From positions 62,001-126,000 of the forward strand of contig NZ_BDAE01000011.1 in NCBI RefSeq assembly GCF_002091675.1: a DNA stretch of 64,000 bases, read 5' to 3'. The translations under genes were made by a program, and so were the position numbers. Within the stretch, counting starts at the first letter, position 1. Each line of letters begins with the position of its first letter. Origin of the DNA: Pseudomonas luteola NBRC 103146 (GTDB taxonomy: Bacteria > Pseudomonadota > Gammaproteobacteria > Pseudomonadales > Pseudomonadaceae). The notes under the pieces were generated by a model. It worked only from the letters and a program-made list of their open reading frames with translations. It was not told the origin of the DNA and made no database searches. Below, piece after piece: positions 27,825-37,752 of this stretch.

Positions 27825-28928
27825 TTACATGCACGCGTCAGTAATGTGTCGACCGATGTCGTCAAGACTGTAGACGGCATCTGCCAGATTTGCCTTGACC
27901 ACGGCCATGGGCATGCCATAAATCACGCAGCTGGCCTCGTCCTGCGCCCAGATCTGGCTACCACCCTGCTTGAGCAGGCGAGCACCCTCACGGCCATCAG
28001 AGCCCATGCCGGTCAGCACCACCGCCAATACCTTGTCCGGGAAAATCTTGGCCGCCGAGCCAAAGGTGATATCGACGCAGGGCTTGTAATTCAGCCGCTC
28101 ATCGCCCGGCAATATCTTCACGCCGCCACGCCCGTCCAGCATCATCTGCTTGCCGCCAGGCGCCAGTAGCGCCAGCCCAGGACGAAGCTGATCGCCATCC
28201 TCAGCTTCCTTGACAGAAATCTTGCACAATTTGTCCAGACGCTCTGCAAACGCCTTGGTAAAGGCGGCAGGCATGTGCTGAATCAGCACGATTGGCGCTG
28301 GAAAGTTGGCAGGCAATTGGGTCAGTACCCGTTGCAACGCCACAGGACCACCGGTCGACGTACCGATGGCCACCAGCTTGTAATTCTTGCGCCGTGGCGC
28401 AGCACTGGTCACCGACGCTGAAGCCGAGGAGCCTGCCGGATGTGCCGAAGCAGTCCGCGCCGCCGGGCGAGGGGTTGTTGAGGTGGGTGCAGGCGCATGG
28501 GCCGACACACTTCCAGACGACAACCGGCGGTTGCTGCGCGCAATGGTATGGATCTTCTCGCACAACAAGCGCTTTACGCTCTCGGGATGGCGGGAAATAT
28601 CCTCGAAATTCTTGGGTAGATAATCTACCGCACCCGCATCCAGCGCATCGAGCGTAACCCGAGCGCCTTCATGCGTCAGCGACGAAAACATCAGAACAGG
28701 CGTCGGGCACTTCTGCATGATGTGCCGAACGGCCGTAATGCCATCCATGAAGGGCATCTCATAATCCATGGTAACGACGTCGGGTTTCAACGCCATCACC
28801 TGATCAATCCCTTCACGCCCATTGGTCGCCGTACCGACGACCGTAATATTGGGATCACCCGCCAGGATTTCAGTCAAACGGCGGCGGAAGAAACCCGAAT
28901 CATCCACCACCAACACTCTTACAGCCAT
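27825..28928 (-). CDS. cheB: Chemotaxis methylesterase/deamidase CheB
   Basis: 367 residues. The N-terminal receiver has the acidic pair in [11 protein letters not shown] and the phospho-acceptor in [12 protein letters not shown] Pro/Ala/Ser-rich linker (about 145-180) leads to the C-terminal esterase with the nucleophile Ser in IGTSTGG, His in IQHMP and Asp in GMGSDGREG. It removes methyl groups from chemoreceptors when phosphorylated by CheA. Confidence 0.95.
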   Translation of the reverse strand: MAVRVLVVDDSGFFRRRLTEILAGDPNITVVGTATNGREGIDQVMALKPDVVTMDYEMPFMDGITAVRHIMQKCPTPVLMFSSLTHEGARVTLDALDAGAVDYLPKNFEDISRHPESVKRLLCEKIHTIARSNRRLSSGSVSAHAPAPTSTTPRPAARTASAHPAGSSASASVTSAAPRRKNYKLVAIGTSTGGPVALQRVLTQLPANFPAPIVLIQHMPAAFTKAFAERLDKLCKISVKEAEDGDQLRPGLALLAPGGKQMMLDGRGGVKILPGDERLNYKPCVDITFGSAAKIFPDKVLAVVLTGMGSDGREGARLLKQGGSQIWAQDEASCVIYGMPMAVVKANLADAVYSLDDIGRHITDACM

Positions 28929-28956
28929 ATGACACTCCTAACGGCGGGGCTTCGAC

Positions 28957-31182
28957 TCAAATACCGCGGCGCGCGTAGCGCTTGAGCATGCTCGGTACGT
29001 CAAGGATCAATGCGATCCGGCCATCACCTGTAATGGTGGCTCCCGACATACCCGGCGTTCCTTGCAACATCTTGCCTAATGGCTTGATGACTACTTCTTC
29101 CTGACCTACGAGTTGATCCACAACAAAACCGATGCGTTGCGTACCGACCGACAGGATAACAACGTGACCTTCCTGCTGTTGCTCATCGTAAGCTGCATCC
29201 TTGACCAGCCAGCGCTTGAGGTAGAACAGCGGCAGTGCTTTGTCGCGAACCACGACCACTTCCTGACCGTCGACCACATTGGTGCGGGAGAGGTCCAGGT
29301 GGAAGATCTCGTTCACGTTGACCAGTGGGAATGCAAAGGCCTGATCGCCCAGCATTACCATCAGGGTTGGCATGATCGCCAGGGTCAGCGGGACCTTGAT
29401 CACAATCTTGGAGCCCTGCCCCTTGTTGGAGAAGACGTTTACCGTGCCGTTAAGCTGGGTAATCTTGGTCTTCACCACGTCCATGCCCACACCACGACCG
29501 GAAATATCGGAGATTTCGGTCTTGGTTGAAAAGCCTGGTGCAAAGATCAGGTTGTAGCATTCAAGATCGGTCAGACGCTCCGCCGCATCCTTATCGAGCA
29601 GGCCTTTTTCAACAGCCTTGGCGCGCAGAGCGTTGGGATCCATTCCTTTACCATCGTCAGAGATCGCCAACAGGATATGATCGCCCTCCTGCTCTGCAGA
29701 CAGAACGACACGGCCCGCACGGGCTTTGCCATTCTTCTCGCGCTCGGCAGGCTCCTCGATTCCATGGTCGACCGCGTTGCGCACCAAGTGCACCAGCGGG
29801 TCAGCCAAGGCCTCTACCAAGTTCTTGTCGAGATCGGTTTCTTCACCCACAAGCTCAAGGTTGATTTCTTTCTTCAGGTTGCGCGCCAAGTCACGAACCA
29901 GACGCGGGAAGCGTCCGAATACCTTCTTGATTGGCTGCATGCGCGTCTTCATGACCGAGGTCTGAAGATCCGCGGTCACAACGTCCAGGTTCGATACAGC
30001 CTTGGCCATGGCCTCATCGCCGCTGTTCAGCCCAAGACGAACCAGACGATTGCGCACCAGCACCAGCTCACCGACCATGTTCATGATCTCGTCGAGACGG
30101 GCGGTGTCCACACGCACGGTTGTTTCAGCTTCGCTGGCCGGCTTCTCGCCTGCCGGAGCAGCCGCCGCACGCGGTTCAGCTTTGGGTGCTGCACTGGCTG
30201 CCGGTGTTGGGGCCGCTGCAGGCTGGGGCTTCGCCACAGGAGCAGATGCTGCCTTGGTAACCGGAGCAGGTGCAGGCGCTACAGGAGCAGCCGCAACACC
30301 ACCGTCGAAACGGCCCTTTCCATGCAGCTCATCCAGCAGGGACTCGAACTCGTCATCCGTGATTTCATCACCTGACTTGGCTACCGGAGCAGCAGCCTTG
30401 GCAGGTTCGGACGGCGCTGCAACAGCAGCATCAAACTTACCTTTGCCGTGCAGCTGATCCAGCAGAGATTCAAACTCGTCATCCGTGATCTCGTCACCTG
30501 ACTTGGCTACCGGAGCAGCAGCCTTGGCAGGCTCGGACGGCGCTGCAACAGCAGCATCAAACTTACCTTTGCCGTGCAGCTGATCCAGCAGAGATTCAAA
30601 CTCGTCATCGGTGATTTCGTCGCCAGATGCAGGTACGGCCGAGCCAACGGCTGCCACAGGTGCAGGCTCATTCCCGATTGCATCGAGGAGTCGGTCAAAC
30701 TCATCGTCGCTTACATCACTGGCAGCAGGTGCCTGGACAGCAACCACAGGGGTCTGAACCGGCTCCACAGCAGTGGGAGCAGGTTCGGCGCCCTCAGGCT
30801 CCGCCAGACGTGCCAAGGCAGCCAGCAGCTCAGGAGTAGCCGGTGTCGGCTCAGTACGCTCACGTACCTGGCCGAACATTTCGTTTACCGTATCCAGAGC
30901 TTGAAGGACAACGTCCATCAGCTCGGCATCAACGCGGCGCTCACCCTTACGCAGGATGTCGAACACGTTTTCGGCAATGTGGCAGCACTCAACAAGGGCG
31001 TGCAACTGGAGGAAGCCTGCCCCTCCCTTTACCGTGTGGAATCCACGGAAGATGGCGTTGAGAAGATTCATATCATCCGGGCGGCTTTCGAGTTCCACCA
31101 ATTGCTCGGACAACAATTCGAGAATCTCGCCGGCCTCTACCAGGAAATCCTGGAGGATTTCTTCATCGGCGTCGAAGCTCAT
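28957..31182 (-). CDS. cheA: Chemotaxis histidine kinase CheA
   Basis: 741 residues. The P1 domain carries phospho-acceptor His49 (FRGFHTVKGGAGF). A long Ala/Pro-rich linker (about 105-350) has four DDEF-LLD motifs, three inside nearly identical 42-residue repeats (187-293). The dimerization domain follows (TARLDEIMNMVGELVLVRNRL), then the ATP-binding domain (HLVRNAVDHGIE, ISDDGKGMD, GRGVGMDVV) and a C-terminal CheW-like domain. No classical P2 domain is obvious; the repeat motifs stand where P2 would be. It lies between cheZ and cheB. Confidence 0.96.
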   Translation of the reverse strand: MSFDADEEILQDFLVEAGEILELLSEQLVELESRPDDMNLLNAIFRGFHTVKGGAGFLQLHALVECCHIAENVFDILRKGERRVDAELMDVVLQALDTVNEMFGQVRERTEPTPATPELLAALARLAEPEGAEPAPTAVEPVQTPVVAVQAPAASDVSDDEFDRLLDAIGNEPAPVAAVGSAVPASGDEITDDEFESLLDQLHGKGKFDAAVAAPSEPAKAAAPVAKSGDEITDDEFESLLDQLHGKGKFDAAVAAPSEPAKAAAPVAKSGDEITDDEFESLLDELHGKGRFDGGVAAAPVAPAPAPVTKAASAPVAKPQPAAAPTPAASAAPKAEPRAAAAPAGEKPASEAETTVRVDTARLDEIMNMVGELVLVRNRLVRLGLNSGDEAMAKAVSNLDVVTADLQTSVMKTRMQPIKKVFGRFPRLVRDLARNLKKEINLELVGEETDLDKNLVEALADPLVHLVRNAVDHGIEEPAEREKNGKARAGRVVLSAEQEGDHILLAISDDGKGMDPNALRAKAVEKGLLDKDAAERLTDLECYNLIFAPGFSTKTEISDISGRGVGMDVVKTKITQLNGTVNVFSNKGQGSKIVIKVPLTLAIMPTLMVMLGDQAFAFPLVNVNEIFHLDLSRTNVVDGQEVVVVRDKALPLFYLKRWLVKDAAYDEQQQEGHVVILSVGTQRIGFVVDQLVGQEEVVIKPLGKMLQGTPGMSGATITGDGRIALILDVPSMLKRYARRGI
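30304..30624 (-). repeat. Tandem 126-bp in-frame repeats within cheA
   Basis: Two full 126-bp units (residues 187-228 and 229-270) are almost identical in bases as well as in protein. A third, shortened and diverged unit (271-293) follows. Each unit begins GDEITDDEFESLLD and contains LHGKGKFD followed by an Ala/Pro-rich spacer. The nucleotide identity points to recent tandem duplication. Confidence 0.95.
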
Positions 31183-31208
31183 TCATGCACTCTCCAAAAA
31201 GGCCAGGT

Positions 31209-31994
31209 TTAGAAACCAAGGCTGGACAGAAGGTCATCTACGTCATCCTGGCTGGATACGACGTCTTCTCTTTTATCGGCATGAATCTGCGGACCTTCAC
31301 CCTTCGAAGACTTTTCTTTTTGAATTTCTTCGATGGCCTTGACGTGGTCGTGGCTAATTCCTGCATAACGATCCACCTGACCGGCCATACGGACCAGCTT
31401 GACGAGATCGCGCTCGACTTGTGTAACAAGGTTCGTCACACGCTTGATGACTTGGCCTGTAAGATCCTGGTAATCCTGCGCCAGCAGGATGTCGTTCAGC
31501 AGCGAAGACAGCTTGTGGGCGTCCTCGTCGCTGCGCCCCAGAAACGCACCGACGCGCTTGGCCAGCTCGCGGAACTCCTCGGCACTGAGCTCGCGCCGCA
31601 TAAAGCGGCCCCACTCGGCGTGGAGGTCATGAGCGTCCTTACCAAATGATTCGATAAGCGGTGTGCTGGCATCGACCAAGTCCATGGTACGGTTGGCAGC
31701 ACGCTCCGTCATTTCCACAACGTAGCTTAGGCGATCGGTGGCGTCTGCAATGTTTGTCACTTCATTGGCATAGGACGCCTGGGGATCGATCTGGAAGTTG
31801 ACGATCGCGTTGTGCAACTCACGCGTCAGCTTGCCGATTTCCTGATACAGACCACGATCTCGCACCTGATTGAGCTCATTGATGAGCTGCACTGCCTGGC
31901 TGAAATTGCCATCTTCAAGGCTGGCAACCAGCTCTTGGGCATGCTTTTTCAGGGTCGATTCCAGGTCTTCGAATGATTTACTGCCAAGGTCCAT
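31209..31994 (-). CDS. cheZ: CheY-P phosphatase CheZ
   Basis: 261 residues from the ATG at 31994 (MDLGSKSFEDLE), which has GAGG six bases upstream; a frame extending to 32033 would overlap cheY. Long helices form the four-helix bundle, the catalytic Asp and Gln sit in DYQDLTGQVIKRV, and the C-terminal CheY-binding helix VDDLLSSLGF is present. It sits directly after cheY. Confidence 0.94.
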   Translation of the reverse strand: MDLGSKSFEDLESTLKKHAQELVASLEDGNFSQAVQLINELNQVRDRGLYQEIGKLTRELHNAIVNFQIDPQASYANEVTNIADATDRLSYVVEMTERAANRTMDLVDASTPLIESFGKDAHDLHAEWGRFMRRELSAEEFRELAKRVGAFLGRSDEDAHKLSSLLNDILLAQDYQDLTGQVIKRVTNLVTQVERDLVKLVRMAGQVDRYAGISHDHVKAIEEIQKEKSSKGEGPQIHADKREDVVSSQDDVDDLLSSLGF

Positions 31995-32013
31995 AACATC
32001 CTCGAGATGGTTA

Positions 32014-32388
32014 TCAGCCGTTGACCCGCTCAAAGATCTTGTCGATCTTTTCTTTGAGCACCTGGGCAGTAAACGGCTTCACAACGTAACCATTCACACC
32101 CGCTTGAGCTGCCTCGACAATTTGTTCGCGCTTGGCTTCGGCCGTTACCATCAGAACAGGCAGGTTCTTCAGGCGTGCATCGGCACGGACTTCCCGTAGC
32201 AGGTCGATACCGGTCATACCCGGCATGTTCCAGTCCGTTACCAGGAAGTCGAAGTTGCCGCTTTGCAGCATCGGCAACGCCGTCAAGCCGTCGTCGGCCT
32301 CGGTAGTATTGGTGAACCCCAGATCTCGCAGCAGATTCTTGATGATGCGTCTCATGGTGGAAAAATCGTCCACGATGAGAATTTTCAT
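32014..32388 (-). CDS. cheY: Chemotaxis response regulator CheY
   Basis: 124 residues from the ATG at 32388 ([15 protein letters not shown]), matching Pseudomonas CheY. Acidic residues Asp7 and Asp8, phospho-acceptor Asp52 (VTDWNMPG) and Lys104 (VVKPF) are present. A GGAGG lies five bases before an in-frame TTG at 32400, so translation might begin four codons earlier. Phosphorylated CheY binds FliM and the rotor to change swimming direction. The leader contains a perfect hairpin (32425-32444). Confidence 0.94.
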   Translation of the reverse strand: MKILIVDDFSTMRRIIKNLLRDLGFTNTTEADDGLTALPMLQSGNFDFLVTDWNMPGMTGIDLLREVRADARLKNLPVLMVTAEAKREQIVEAAQAGVNGYVVKPFTAQVLKEKIDKIFERVNG

Positions 32389-32424
32389 ATCTTTGTCCAA
32401 GTCGACCTCCATCCTTACCCCAGA

Positions 32425-32444
32425 CATGCCTTTTCAAAGGCATG
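32425..32444. promoter_or_regulatory. Inverted repeat between fliA and cheY
   Basis: CATGCCTTT, TC, AAAGGCATG: a perfect 9-bp inverted repeat 36 bases ahead of the cheY ATG and 23 bases after the fliA stop. There is no T-run, so an operator or an RNA-processing hairpin is as likely as a terminator. Confidence 0.4.
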
Positions 32445-32467
32445 CCATACATGCTTAGTGTTTTGCC

Positions 32468-33208
32468 TTAGCGCGAACGCCATTCAGCCAGACGAGCCCG
32501 CAGACGTGCTGCGCACTGACTGTGCAGTTGACAGACTCGGGATTCACTTACCCCAAGCACCTCTCCGATTTCCTTTAGGTTCAACTCCTCGTCGTAATAC
32601 AGCGACAAGACGAGACGCTCACGCTCTGGAAGATTGGCGATGGCTTCCGCCAGGGCCTGCTTGAAACGATCATCTTCCAGTCCTCGACCTGGCTCGAAAT
32701 CATGGGCTCCGCTCTCTTCGAGACCGTGCTCACCCTCTTCCATCAAGTCATCGAAGCTGAACAGGCGACTTCCCAATGTGTCATTGAGAATGCCGTAATA
32801 TTCTTCAAGGCTTACACCAAGTTCGGCAGCAACTTCAGGATCTTTAGCGTCACGACCCGTTCTTGCTTCAACAGCACGAATCGCATCGGCCACCATACGG
32901 CTGTTACGATGCACCGAACGAGGTGCCCAATCACCTTTGCGAACCTCGTCCAGCATGGCTCCGCGGATACGGATACCGGCATAGGTTTCAAAGCTTGCAC
33001 CTTTGCCGGCATCGTACTTCTTGGAGGCCTCGAGCAGGCCGATCATGCCGGCCTGCATGAGATCTTCCACCTGTACATTGGCAGGCAGACGCGCCAACAG
33101 GTGATAGGCAATGCGCTTGACCAGCGGCGCATACTGATTGATCAGTTGCTCCTGCTGTGAATGGGTCTGAGATTTACTGTACATACGGAGACCGCTGGAC
33201 GCTGTCAT
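32468..33208 (-). CDS. fliA: RNA polymerase sigma-28 factor FliA
   Basis: 246 residues from the ATG at 33208 (MTASSGLRMYSK), which overlaps the fleN stop as ATGA. Region 2 (YAPLVKRIAYHLLARLPANVQVEDLMQAG) and region 4 (LPERERLVLSLYYDEELNLKEIGEVLGVSESRVCQLHSQ) are clear. It directs transcription of late flagellar and chemotaxis genes, probably including cheY onward. It is the last gene of the flhA-flhF-fleN-fliA group. Confidence 0.95.
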   Translation of the reverse strand: MTASSGLRMYSKSQTHSQQEQLINQYAPLVKRIAYHLLARLPANVQVEDLMQAGMIGLLEASKKYDAGKGASFETYAGIRIRGAMLDEVRKGDWAPRSVHRNSRMVADAIRAVEARTGRDAKDPEVAAELGVSLEEYYGILNDTLGSRLFSFDDLMEEGEHGLEESGAHDFEPGRGLEDDRFKQALAEAIANLPERERLVLSLYYDEELNLKEIGEVLGVSESRVCQLHSQCAARLRARLAEWRSR

Positions 33209-34032
33209 ACATTTGGCCCTACAGTGGGTTGCACCAATCGTTCGACGAAAAACTCCAAGTGACCGCGTGGGTTGGCCGGCAAGGGCCAAGCATCCACCTT
33301 CTGGGCAATAGCCCGGAAAGCCAGAGCGGCTTTGGAGCGCGGGTATGCTTCGTATACGGACCGCTGCTTCTGGACGGCTTTCCGTACACATTCATCAAAA
33401 GGAACCGCACCCACATACTGCAGAGCCACATCCAAGAAACGGTCAGTTACCTTGGTCAGCTTAGCAAAGAGATTGCGACCTTCCTGGGGCGTCAATGTCA
33501 TATTCGCCAGTACGCGAAACCGCGTGATTCCATGATCGCGGTTGAACATCTTGATAAGCGCATAAGCGTCCGTGATCGAAGTAGGCTCATCACAGACCAC
33601 CAGAAGCACCTCCTGGGCAGCCCGTACAAAGCTCACGACCGAATCACCGATGCCGGCAGCTGTATCGACAACAAGCACATCGATATCGTTGCTGATGTCA
33701 CTGAATGCCTGGATCAGACCGGCATGTTGAAGAGACGACAACTGCACCATGGCTTGCGCACCGGAAGCGGCCGGAACGACCCGGATACCGCCAGGGCCTT
33801 GCAAAATCACGTCGCGAAGATCACATTTACCTTCGATCACATCGGCGAGCGTCTGCTTCGGGGTCAAACCGAGCAGAACGTCGACGTTTGCCAAGCCCAA
33901 GTCGGCATCGAGCAACATGACACGTCGGCCCAGTTCAGCCAACGCTAGCGAAAGGTTTACCGAAACGTTGGTTTTTCCAACGCCTCCCTTGCCGCCTGTC
34001 ACTGCAATTACCTGTACGGGATGCATACCCAT
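33205..34032 (-). CDS. fleN: Flagellar number regulator FleN (FlhG), MinD-like ATPase
   Basis: 275 residues from the ATG at 34032 (MGMHPVQVIAVTGG), with AGGTG ten bases upstream. The deviant Walker A is GGKGGVGKT (13-21), with LLDADLGLANVDVLLGL following. FleN antagonises FleQ and limits polar flagellum number. The 176-base gap before it (from the flhF stop) has no strong sigma-54 site but holds a 10-bp palindrome GCCAGCTGGC at 34106-34115. Confidence 0.95.
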   Translation of the reverse strand: MGMHPVQVIAVTGGKGGVGKTNVSVNLSLALAELGRRVMLLDADLGLANVDVLLGLTPKQTLADVIEGKCDLRDVILQGPGGIRVVPAASGAQAMVQLSSLQHAGLIQAFSDISNDIDVLVVDTAAGIGDSVVSFVRAAQEVLLVVCDEPTSITDAYALIKMFNRDHGITRFRVLANMTLTPQEGRNLFAKLTKVTDRFLDVALQYVGAVPFDECVRKAVQKQRSVYEAYPRSKAALAFRAIAQKVDAWPLPANPRGHLEFFVERLVQPTVGPNV

Positions 34033-34208
34033 TGCTGTACACCTATGAAAAACCAGCCAGCCCGTAGAGGGCATTTATGGTGTAGCCAGATCGTTATGCT
34101 AACGAGCCAGCTGGCACTTAAACCTGAAGCGTGTACTGCTTTCTGACACTACGACGCCTGTAAACCTTCTATTGCAAAAACCTTACCCAACTCGCAAAAA
34201 ACTGTAAT

Positions 34209-35537
34209 TTAACCGACGCGCTTGGCCGGCTTTTGATAAAGCTCGGCAAACATATCCGCCATGGTTTCCTCTGCAGGCTCCTCGGTCAGCTGACGATTGA
34301 CTGCACGGCTAACCAGCTGATGCTTGCGCGCAATATGCAGGTCGTCAGGGATGCGAGGACCGTCGGAGAGATAGGCTACCGGGATATGATGGCTAATGGC
34401 TATACCGAGCGCTTCACCCAACGTCGCGGACTCATCCAGTTTGGTCAGAACACAACCAGCCAGACCGCACCCCTTGTAGTTGTGATAAGCCGCTTTTAGC
34501 ACCTGGCTCTGGCTGGTTACTGCCATGACCAGATAGCTACGAATCTTCAGTTTCTCATTAGCCAGCGCTTCCAGCTGCAGACGCAGGGAGGGGTCATTGG
34601 CCGGGATACCTGCCGTATCGATCAGGACCATGCGCTTGCGAGCCAGTGGCTCAAGCGCCTGAGCCAACGACTGACGTGGATCTACAACGGTAACCGGCAC
34701 ATCGAGAATATGACCCAACGTCTTGATTTGTTCTTGGGCCCCGATGCGATGGCTATCCATGGTGACCAGCGCAAGACTTTGCGCGCCATACTTCAGAACA
34801 TAGCTCGCTGCCATTTTGGACAGCGTAGTGGTCTTGCCCGATCCGGCGGGACCGACGAACGCGACGATACCGCCCTCTTCCAGCAGATCAACCTGGGGCG
34901 TGTCGATTGCCTGGGTCAGGTGGGCCAGCAGCATACGCCAGGCCTGACGGGGCTCGTTCACACTTGCCACACGCGCCATCAGGTCACGGCACAGATCAGC
35001 CGGAAGTCCCATGCGTTGCAGGCGGCGCCAGAAGTTTGCTTCGTCAGGACGCTTGTCCTGCATCTGGCCCCAGGCGATAGAGCCCAGCTGCACTTCAATC
35101 AATTCACGTAGCCCGGTGATCTCGGAGCGCATGGCATCCAGCGCGCGGCGCTCTTCGGCAGAAGGCGCGGCGGCAACGGCAGGTGCTGGCTGGGCAACTT
35201 TGGGCTCGGAGATAACAGGTTCCTGGCGAGCGCTGATCTGCTCACTGCCAAAGAGTTGACTAGCGTTGGCTTGCGGCGCAGCGATACCCTGGTTAGGCGA
35301 GCGAATGGCCAGTTCAGCGTGGGCTTCGGCGATACGCACTTGGGTTTTACGCAGCTCGGCTTCCAGCGCAGCATTCGGCGCAGTAGGAGTCGGCGCTTGA
35401 TAATCCAGGGCAGCGGTCAGCTCAATGCCACCGGCAACACGGCGATTGCTCAGGATCGCGGCATCTGCACCCAGTTCGTCACGAACCATTTTCATGGCTT
35501 GACGCATATCAGCAGCAAAAAAGCGTTTAACTTGCAT
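34209..35537 (-). CDS. flhF: Flagellar placement GTPase FlhF
   Basis: 442 residues. The N-terminal B domain (MQVKRFFAADMRQAMKMVRDELG) and a Pro/Ala-rich linker are followed by the SRP-type NG domain with G1 GPAGSGKTTT (229-238), DTAGIP and TKLDE. FlhF places the flagellum at the pole and recruits the first basal-body protein. It starts 10 bases after flhA. Confidence 0.96.
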   Translation of the reverse strand: MQVKRFFAADMRQAMKMVRDELGADAAILSNRRVAGGIELTAALDYQAPTPTAPNAALEAELRKTQVRIAEAHAELAIRSPNQGIAAPQANASQLFGSEQISARQEPVISEPKVAQPAPAVAAAPSAEERRALDAMRSEITGLRELIEVQLGSIAWGQMQDKRPDEANFWRRLQRMGLPADLCRDLMARVASVNEPRQAWRMLLAHLTQAIDTPQVDLLEEGGIVAFVGPAGSGKTTTLSKMAASYVLKYGAQSLALVTMDSHRIGAQEQIKTLGHILDVPVTVVDPRQSLAQALEPLARKRMVLIDTAGIPANDPSLRLQLEALANEKLKIRSYLVMAVTSQSQVLKAAYHNYKGCGLAGCVLTKLDESATLGEALGIAISHHIPVAYLSDGPRIPDDLHIARKHQLVSRAVNRQLTEEPAEETMADMFAELYQKPAKRVG

Positions 35538-35547
35538 GGTTCAAACC

Positions 35548-37668
35548 TCAGCCGTTCTGGCCAACCGTTGCGATAATGGTGACTTGTTTGTTATCCGGAA
35601 TTTCCTGATAAGCCAGCACAGACATAGTGGGAACTGCCATTCGAGCGAAGCGGGACATCATCCCGCGAATCGCACCGGCTACCAGTAACACGACTGGCTT
35701 ACCCATCATTTCTTGACGCTGTGCTGCATCTACCAGAGAGCGTTGCAATTTCTCGGCCATTCCTGGTTCCAGGAACATGCCATCTTCAACACCCTGTCCA
35801 GCCTTCTGCATACCATTAAGCAACATCTGTTCCAATCTCGGTTCCAGCGTAATAACAGGCAGCTCGGGCTCCAGTCCAATGATGTTTTGGACGATTGCAC
35901 GGGACAGCGCCACACGAACCGACGAAACCATGACGGCGGGATCTTGACTACGCGGCGCCACATTCGCAATAGCCTCAGCAATCGTACGAACATCACGTAC
36001 CGAGACCTGCTCCTGCAGCAATTGCTGCAATACCTTAAGAAGCGTAGACAAGGAAATCATGCCTGGCACCAGTTCTTCGGCCAACTTGGGCGAACTCTTG
36101 GCCAGAAGCTGCAGTAATTGCTGCACTTCTTCATGCCCCAACAGCTCGTGGGCATGCTTTTGGAGAACCTGGTTGAGGTGGGTCGCAACGACCGTGCTGG
36201 CATCGACCACGGTATAGCCTAGGGACTGCGCCTGATCACGCTGACTGACGTCAATCCAAACCGCATCAAGGCCAAACGCCGGATCTTTGGCAATCACACC
36301 ATTTAACGTGCCGAATACCTGACCCGGGTTTATAGCCAGTTCGCGGTCCGGATAGATTTCGGCTTCCGCAACATTCACGCCCATCAACGTCAAACGATAA
36401 GCATTGGGCATCAGTTCCAGGTTGTCGCGAATATGCACAGCGGGCATAAGGAAGCCAAGATCCTGGGACAGCTTCTTGCGAACACCCTTGATACGCGTTA
36501 GCAGCTCACCGCCCTGGTTGCGATCTACCAAAGGAATCAGGCGATAACCTACTTCCAGGCCAACCATGTCGACAGGCGTTACGTCATCCCAGCCCAGCTC
36601 CTTGGTTTCAGCGGGGCGCTGTACGGGGGCCAACTCCTGCTGACGCTGAGCTTCCTGCTCGGCCACTTGCTTGACCTTGCGCTGGCGATCCCAGATGAAA
36701 TAGGCACCGGCAGCAGCCATGAAGCCCAAACCCAAGAACGGCACGTGCGGCATGCCGGGTACCAGCCCCATAGCAATGATGATGGCCGCAGAGACAGCAA
36801 GCGCCTTTGGCGAGGCGAACATTTGACGGTTGACCTGCTGCCCCATGTCTTCGGAAGAAGACACACGGGTTACCATGATGGCAGCCGCAACGGACAGCAA
36901 CAGCGAAGGCACCTGGGCAACCAGGCCGTCACCAATAGTCAGCAGTGCATAGATACGGCCTGCATCGGCAATGCTCAGGTTATGCTGCATCATCCCGATC
37001 GCGATACCACCGAGCAGGTTGATGAACAGTACCAGCAGACCGGCAACCGCGTCACCGCGAACGAATTTGCTGGCACCATCCATCGAACCGTAGAAGTCAG
37101 CTTCCTGACCTACCTCGGCACGACGCTTCTTTGCTTCGGCCTGATCGATCACACCGGCGTTCAGGTCAGCGTCGATGGCCATCTGCTTACCAGGCATGGC
37201 GTCCAGAGTGAAACGCGCGGATACTTCGGAGATACGACCAGCACCCTTGGTCACTACCACAAAGTTGATGATCATCAGGATGGCGAACACGACCGCACCG
37301 ACAACGTAGTTACCACCCACCACTACGTCACCAAAGGCCTGAATCACCTTACCGGCAGCGGCATGGCCATCATGACCATGCAAAAGAACGACACGTGTAG
37401 ACGCCACGTTCAATGCCAGGCGCAGCAACGTGGCCACGAGCAGAATCGTCGGAAACACCGCAAAGTCCAAAGGCCGTAGCGCATAAACGCTTACCAGCAA
37501 TACCACGATCGACAGCGCGATATTGAAGGTAAACAGCACGTCCAGCAGAAACGGCGGGATCGGCAATGTCATCATGCCGAGCATGGCCAGAACCAATATC
37601 GGTACAGCCAGGTTACCGCGGCTCAGGCTGCGAACATTGGTCAACATTTGCCCGTGATTAACTTTCAC
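35548..37668 (-). CDS. flhA: Flagellar export gate protein FlhA
   Basis: 706 residues. About eight membrane helices lie in the first ~310 residues, including the FHIPEP signature-like VSARFTLDAMPGKQMAIDADLNAG in the cytoplasmic loop, followed by a large C-terminal cytoplasmic domain that docks export chaperones. A sigma-54 promoter lies 68-84 bases upstream. It begins a group with flhF, fleN and fliA. Confidence 0.97.
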   Translation of the reverse strand: MKVNHGQMLTNVRSLSRGNLAVPILVLAMLGMMTLPIPPFLLDVLFTFNIALSIVVLLVSVYALRPLDFAVFPTILLVATLLRLALNVASTRVVLLHGHDGHAAAGKVIQAFGDVVVGGNYVVGAVVFAILMIINFVVVTKGAGRISEVSARFTLDAMPGKQMAIDADLNAGVIDQAEAKKRRAEVGQEADFYGSMDGASKFVRGDAVAGLLVLFINLLGGIAIGMMQHNLSIADAGRIYALLTIGDGLVAQVPSLLLSVAAAIMVTRVSSSEDMGQQVNRQMFASPKALAVSAAIIIAMGLVPGMPHVPFLGLGFMAAAGAYFIWDRQRKVKQVAEQEAQRQQELAPVQRPAETKELGWDDVTPVDMVGLEVGYRLIPLVDRNQGGELLTRIKGVRKKLSQDLGFLMPAVHIRDNLELMPNAYRLTLMGVNVAEAEIYPDRELAINPGQVFGTLNGVIAKDPAFGLDAVWIDVSQRDQAQSLGYTVVDASTVVATHLNQVLQKHAHELLGHEEVQQLLQLLAKSSPKLAEELVPGMISLSTLLKVLQQLLQEQVSVRDVRTIAEAIANVAPRSQDPAVMVSSVRVALSRAIVQNIIGLEPELPVITLEPRLEQMLLNGMQKAGQGVEDGMFLEPGMAEKLQRSLVDAAQRQEMMGKPVVLLVAGAIRGMMSRFARMAVPTMSVLAYQEIPDNKQVTIIATVGQNG

Positions 37669-37735
37669 AGTCGTTCCTCTTGAATGCCTTGCATATCAAT
37701 CTTTTGACGTCAGAGCGTCTTGATACAGGCTATTC

Positions 37736-37752
37736 AGCAAGCAACGGGCCAA
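37736..37752 (-). promoter_or_regulatory. Sigma-54 promoter of flhA
   Basis: On the minus strand TTGGCCCGTTGCTTGCT: -24 GG and -12 GC are ten bases apart, matching TGGCAC-N5-TTGCT except for one base. Transcription should start near 37725, about 55 bases before the flhA ATG. Confidence 0.85.

Noticed and set aside
29677-30375. Open frames opposite cheA
   Set aside because: They mirror the GC-rich codons of cheA, including its repeats; no ribosome site or family features.
30304-30624. CRISPR-like regular repeats
   Set aside because: The 126-bp period is in frame, without distinct spacers, and encodes CheA linker repeats.
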